A stretch of 64,000 nt of DNA from Rhynchopus euleeides (Eukaryota > Euglenozoa > Diplonemea > Diplonemida > Diplonemidae). Under the pieces are notes generated by a model. That model saw nothing but the letters and a program-made list of their open reading frames with translations. It was not told where the DNA came from and did not search any database. Of this stretch, positions 15,001 to 21,000 are shown piece by piece (position 1 is the stretch's first letter; every line of letters begins with the position of its first letter). The translations under genes were made by a program, and so were the position numbers. The stretch spans positions 62,001 through 126,000 of the forward strand of contig OY723320.1 in the NCBI GenBank assembly GCA_963210315.1, read 5' to 3'.

Positions 15001-18000
15001 AAGGCACAACCACCCAGAATGATCTTGCACAAGGCACAACCATACAGAATGATCTTGCAACCACCCAGAATGATCTTGCACAAGGCACAACCATCCAGAA
15101 TGATCTTGCACAAGGCACAACCATCCAGAATGATCTTGCACAAGGCGCAACCATACAGAATGATCTTGCAACCATCCAGAATGATCTTGCACAAGGCACA
15201 ACCATCCAGAATGATCTTGCACAAGGCGCAACCATACAGAATGATCTTGCAACCATCCAGAATGATCTTGCACAAGGCACAACCATCCAGAATGATCTTG
15301 CACAAGGCACAACCATCCGGAATGATCTTGCAACCATCCAGAATGATCTTGCACAAGGCGCAACCATACAGAATGATCTTGCAACCATCCAGAATGATCT
15401 TGCACAAGGCACAACCACCCAGAATGATCTTGCACAAGGCACAACCATCCAGAATGATCTTGCACAAGGCACAACCCTCCAGAATGATCTTGCACAAGGC
15501 ACAACCATCAAGAATGATCTTGCACAAGGCACAACCATCCAGAATGATCTTGCACAAGGCACAACCCTCCGGAATGATCCCTCAACCATCCAGAATGATC
15601 TTGCACACGGCACAACCATCCGGAATGATCCCTCAACCATCCAGAATGATCTTGCAACCATCCAGAATGATCTTGCAACCATCCAGAATGATCTTGCACA
15701 AGGCACAACCATACAGAATGATCTTGCAACCATCCAGAATGATCTTGCACAAGGCACAACCACCCAGAATGATCTTGCACAAGGCACAACCATACAGAAT
15801 GATCTTGCAACCACCCAGAATGATCTTGCACAAGGCACAACCACCCAGAATGATCTTGCACAAGGCACAACCATCCAGAATGATCTTGCACAAGGCGCAA
15901 CCATACAGAATGATCTTGCAACCATCCAGAATGATCTTGCACAAGGCACAACCATACAGAATGATCTTGCAACCACCCAGAATGATCTTGCACAAGGCAC
16001 AACCACCCAGAATGATCTTGCACAAGGCACAACCATCCAGAATGATCTTGCACAAGGCGCAACCATACAGAATGATCTTGCAACCATCCAGAATGATCTT
16101 GCACAAGGCACAACCATACAGAATGATCTTGCACAAGGCACAACCATCCGGAATGATCTTGCAACCATCCAGAATGATCTTGCACAAGGCACAACCATCC
16201 AGAATGATCGTGCACAAGGCACAACCATCCAGAATGATCTTGCACAAGGCACAACCCTCCGGAATGATCTTGCACAAGGCGCAACCATACAGAATGATCT
16301 TGCAACCATCCAGAATGATCTTGCACAAGGCACAACCACCCAGAATGATCTTGCACAAGGCACAACCATACAGAATGATCTTGCACAAGGCACAACCATA
16401 CAGAATGATCTTGCAACCACCCAGAATGATCTTGCACAAGGCACAACCATCCAGAATGATCTTGCACAAGGCGCAACCATACAGAATGATCTTGCAACCA
16501 TCCAGAATGATCTTGCACAAGGCACAACCATACAGAATGATCTTGCACAAGGCACAACCATCCAGAATGATCTTGCACAAGGCACAACCATCCGGAATGA
16601 TCTTGCAAGCATCCAGAATGATCTTGCACAAGGCGCAACCATACAGAATGATCTTGCAACCATCCAGAATGATCTTGCACAAGGCACAACCACCCAGAAT
16701 GATCTTGCACAAGGCACAACCATCAAGAATGATCTTGCACAAGGCACAACCATCCAGAATGATCTTGCACAAGGCACAACCATCAAGAATGATCTTGCAC
16801 AAGGCACAACCATCCAGAATGATCTTGCACAAGGCACAACCATCCGGAATGATCTTGCACAAGGCACAACCACCCAGAATGATCTTGCACAAGGCACAAT
16901 CATCCGGAATGATCTTGCAACCATCCAGAATGATCTTGCACAAGGCACAACCATCCAGAATGATCTTGCACAAGGCACAACCATACAGAATGATCTTGCA
17001 ACCACCCAGAATGATCTTGCACAAGGCACAACCATCCAGAATGATCTTGCACAAGGCGCAACCATACAGAATGATCTTGCAACCATCCAGAATGATCTTG
17101 CACAAGGCACAACCATACAGAATGATCTTGCACAAGGCACAACCATCCGGAATGATCTTGCAACCATCCAGAATGATCTTGCACAAGGCACAACCATCCA
17201 GAATGATCTTGCACAAGGCGCAACCACACAGAATGATCTTGCAACCATCCAGAATGATCTTGCACAAGGCACAACCATCCAGAAGGATCTTGCACAAGGC
17301 ACAACCATCCGGAATGATCTTGCAACCATCCAGAATGATCTTGCACAAGGCACAACCATCCAGAATGATCTTGCACAAGGCGCAACCACACAGAATGATC
17401 TTGCAACCATCCAGAATGATCTTGCACAAGGCACAACCATCCAGAATGATCTTGCACAAGGCACAACCATACAGAATGATCTTGCAGAAGGCACAACCAT
17501 CCGGAATGATCTTGCAACCATCCAGAATGATCTTGCACAAGGCACAACCATCCAGAATGATCTTGCACAAGGCACAACCACCCAGAATGATCTTGCACAA
17601 GGCACAACCATACAGAATGATCTTGCAACCACCCAGAATGATCTTGCACAAGGCACAACCATCCAGAATGATCTTGCACAAGGCGCAACCATACAGAATG
17701 ATCTTGCAACCATCCAGAATGATCTTGCACAAGGCACAACCATCCAGAATGATCTTGCACAAGGCACAACCATACAGAATGATCTTGCAACCACCCAGAA
17801 TGATCTTGCACAAGGCACAACCATCCAGAATGATCTTGCACAAGGCGCAACCATACAGAATGATCTTGCAACCATCCAGAATGATCTTGCACAAGGCACA
17901 ACCATACAGAATGATCTTGCACAAGGCACAACCATCCGGAATGATCTTGCAACCATCCAGAATGATCTTGCACAAGGCACAACCATCCAGAATGATCGTG

Positions 18001-21000
18001 CACAAGGCACAACCATCCAGAATGATCTTGCACAAGGCACAACCCTCCGGAATGATCTTGCACAAGGCGCAACCATACAGAATGATCTTGCAACCATCCA
18101 GAATGATCTTGCACAAGGCACAACCACCCAGAATGATCTTGCACAAGGCACAACCATACAGAATGATCTTGCACAAGGCACAACCATACAGAATGATCTT
18201 GCAACCACCCAGAATGATCTTGCACAAGGCACAACCATCCAGAATGATCTTGCACAAGGCGCAACCATACAGAATGATCTTGCAACCATCCAGAATGATC
18301 TTGCACAAGGTACAACCATACAGAATGATCTTGCACAAGGCACAACCATCCAGAATGATCTTGCACAAGGCACAACCATCCGGAATGATCTTGCAACCAT
18401 CCAGAATGATCTTGCACAAGGCGCAACCATACAGAATGAACTTGCAACCATCCAGAATGATCTTGCACAAGGCACAACCACCCAGAATGATCTTGCACAA
18501 GGCACAACCATCCAGAATGATCTTGCACAAGGCACAACCCTCCAGAATGATCTTGCACAAGGCACAACCATCAAGAATGATCTTGCACAAGGCACAACCA
18601 TCCAGAATGATCTTGCACAAGGCACAACCCTCCGGAATGATCCCTCAACCATCCAGAATGATCTTGCACACGGCACAACCATCCGGAATGATCCCTCAAC
18701 CATCCAGAATGATCTTGCAACCATCCAGAATGATCTTGCAACCATCCAGAATGATCTTGCACAAGGCACAACCATCCAGAATGATCTTGCACAAGGCGCA
18801 ACCATACAGAATGATCTTGCAACCATCCAGAATGATCTTGCACAAGGCACAACCACCCAGAATGATCTTGCACAAGGCACAACCATACAGAATGATCTTG
18901 CAACCACCCAGAATGATCTTGCACAAGGCACAACCATCCAGAATGATCTTGCACAAGGCGCAACCATACAGAATGATCTTGCAACCATCCAGAATGATCT
19001 TGCACAAGGCACAACCATACAGAATGATCTTGCAACCACCCAGAATGATCTTGCACAAGGCACAACCATCCAGAATGATCTTGCACAAGGCGCAACCATA
19101 CAGAATGATCTTGCAACCATCCAGAATGATCTTGCACAAGGCACAACCATACAGAATGATCTTGCACAAGGCACAACCATCCAGAATGATCTTGCACAAG
19201 GCACAACCATACAGAATGATCTTGCAACCATCCAGAATGATCTTGCACAAGGCGCAACCATACAGAATGATCTTGCAACCATCCAGAATGATCTTGCACA
19301 AGGCACAACCACCCAGAATGATCTTGCACAAGGCACAACCATACAGAATGATCTTGCAACCACCCAGAATGATCTTGCACAAGGCACAACCATCCAGAAT
19401 GATCTTGCACAAGGCGCAACCATACAGAATGATCTTGCAACCATCCAGAATGATCTTGCAACCATCCAGAATGATCTTGCACAAGGCACAACCATCCAGA
19501 ATGATCTTGCACAAGGCACAACCATACAGAATGATCTTGCAACCACCCAGAATGATCTTGCACAAGGCACAACCATCCAGAATGATCTTGCACAAGGCGC
19601 AACCATACAGAATGATCTTGCAACCATCCAGAATGATCTTGCACAAGGCACAACCATACAGAATGATCTTGCAACCACCCAGAATGATCTTGCACAAGGC
19701 ACAACCATCCAGAATGATCTTGCACAAGGCGCAACCATACAGAATGATCTTGCAACCATCCAGAATGATCTTGCACAAGGCACAACCATACAGAATGATC
19801 TTGCACAAGGCACAACCATCCGGAATGATCTTGCAACCATCCAGAATGATCTTGCACAAGGCACAACCATACAGAATGATCTTGCACAAGGCACAACCAT
19901 ACAGAATGATCTTGCAACCACCCAGAATGATCTTGCACAAGGCACAACCATCCAGAATGATCTTGCACAAGGCGCAACCATACAGAATGATCTTGCAACC
20001 ATCCAGAATGATCTTGCACAAGGCACAACCATACAGAATGATCTTGCACAAGGCACAACCATCCAGAATGATCTTGCACAAGGCACAACCATCCGGAATG
20101 ATCTTGCAACCATCCAGAATGATCTTGCACAAGGCGCAACCATACAGAATGATCTTGCAACCATCCAGAATGATCTTGCACAAGGCACAACCACCCAGAA
20201 TGATCTTGCACAAGGCACAACCATCCAGAATGATCTTGCACAAGGCACAACCCTCCAGAATGATCTTGCACAAGGCACAACCATCAAGAATGATCTTGCA
20301 CAAGGCACAACCATCCAGAATGATCTTGCACAAGGCACAACCCTCCGGAATGATCCCTCAACCATCCAGAATGATCTTGCACACGGCACAACCATCCGGA
20401 ATGATCCCTCAACCATCCAGAATGATCTTGCAACCATCCAGAATGATCTTGCAACCATCCAGAATGATCTTGCACAAGGCACAACCATCCAGAATGATCT
20501 TGCACAAGGCGCAACCATACAGAATGATCTTGCAACCATCCAGAATGATCTTGCACAAGGCACAACCACCCAGAATGATCTTGCACAAGGCACAACCATA
20601 CAGAATGATCTTGCAACCACCCAGAATGATCTTGCACAAGGCACAACCACCCAGAATGATCTTGCACAAGGCACAACCATCCAGAATGATCTTGCACAAG
20701 GCGCAACCATACAGAATGATCTTGCAACCATCCAGAATGATCTTGCACAAGGCACAACCATACAGAATGATCTTGCAACCACCCAGAATGATCTTGCACA
20801 AGGCACAACCATCCAGAATGATCTTGCACAAGGCGCAACCATACAGAATGATCTTGCAACCATCCAGAATGATCTTGCACAAGGCACAACCATACAGAAT
20901 GATCTTGCAACCACCCAGAATGATCTTGCACAAGGCACAACCATCCAGAATGATCGTGCACAAGGCACAACCATCCAGAATGATCTTGCACAAGGCACAA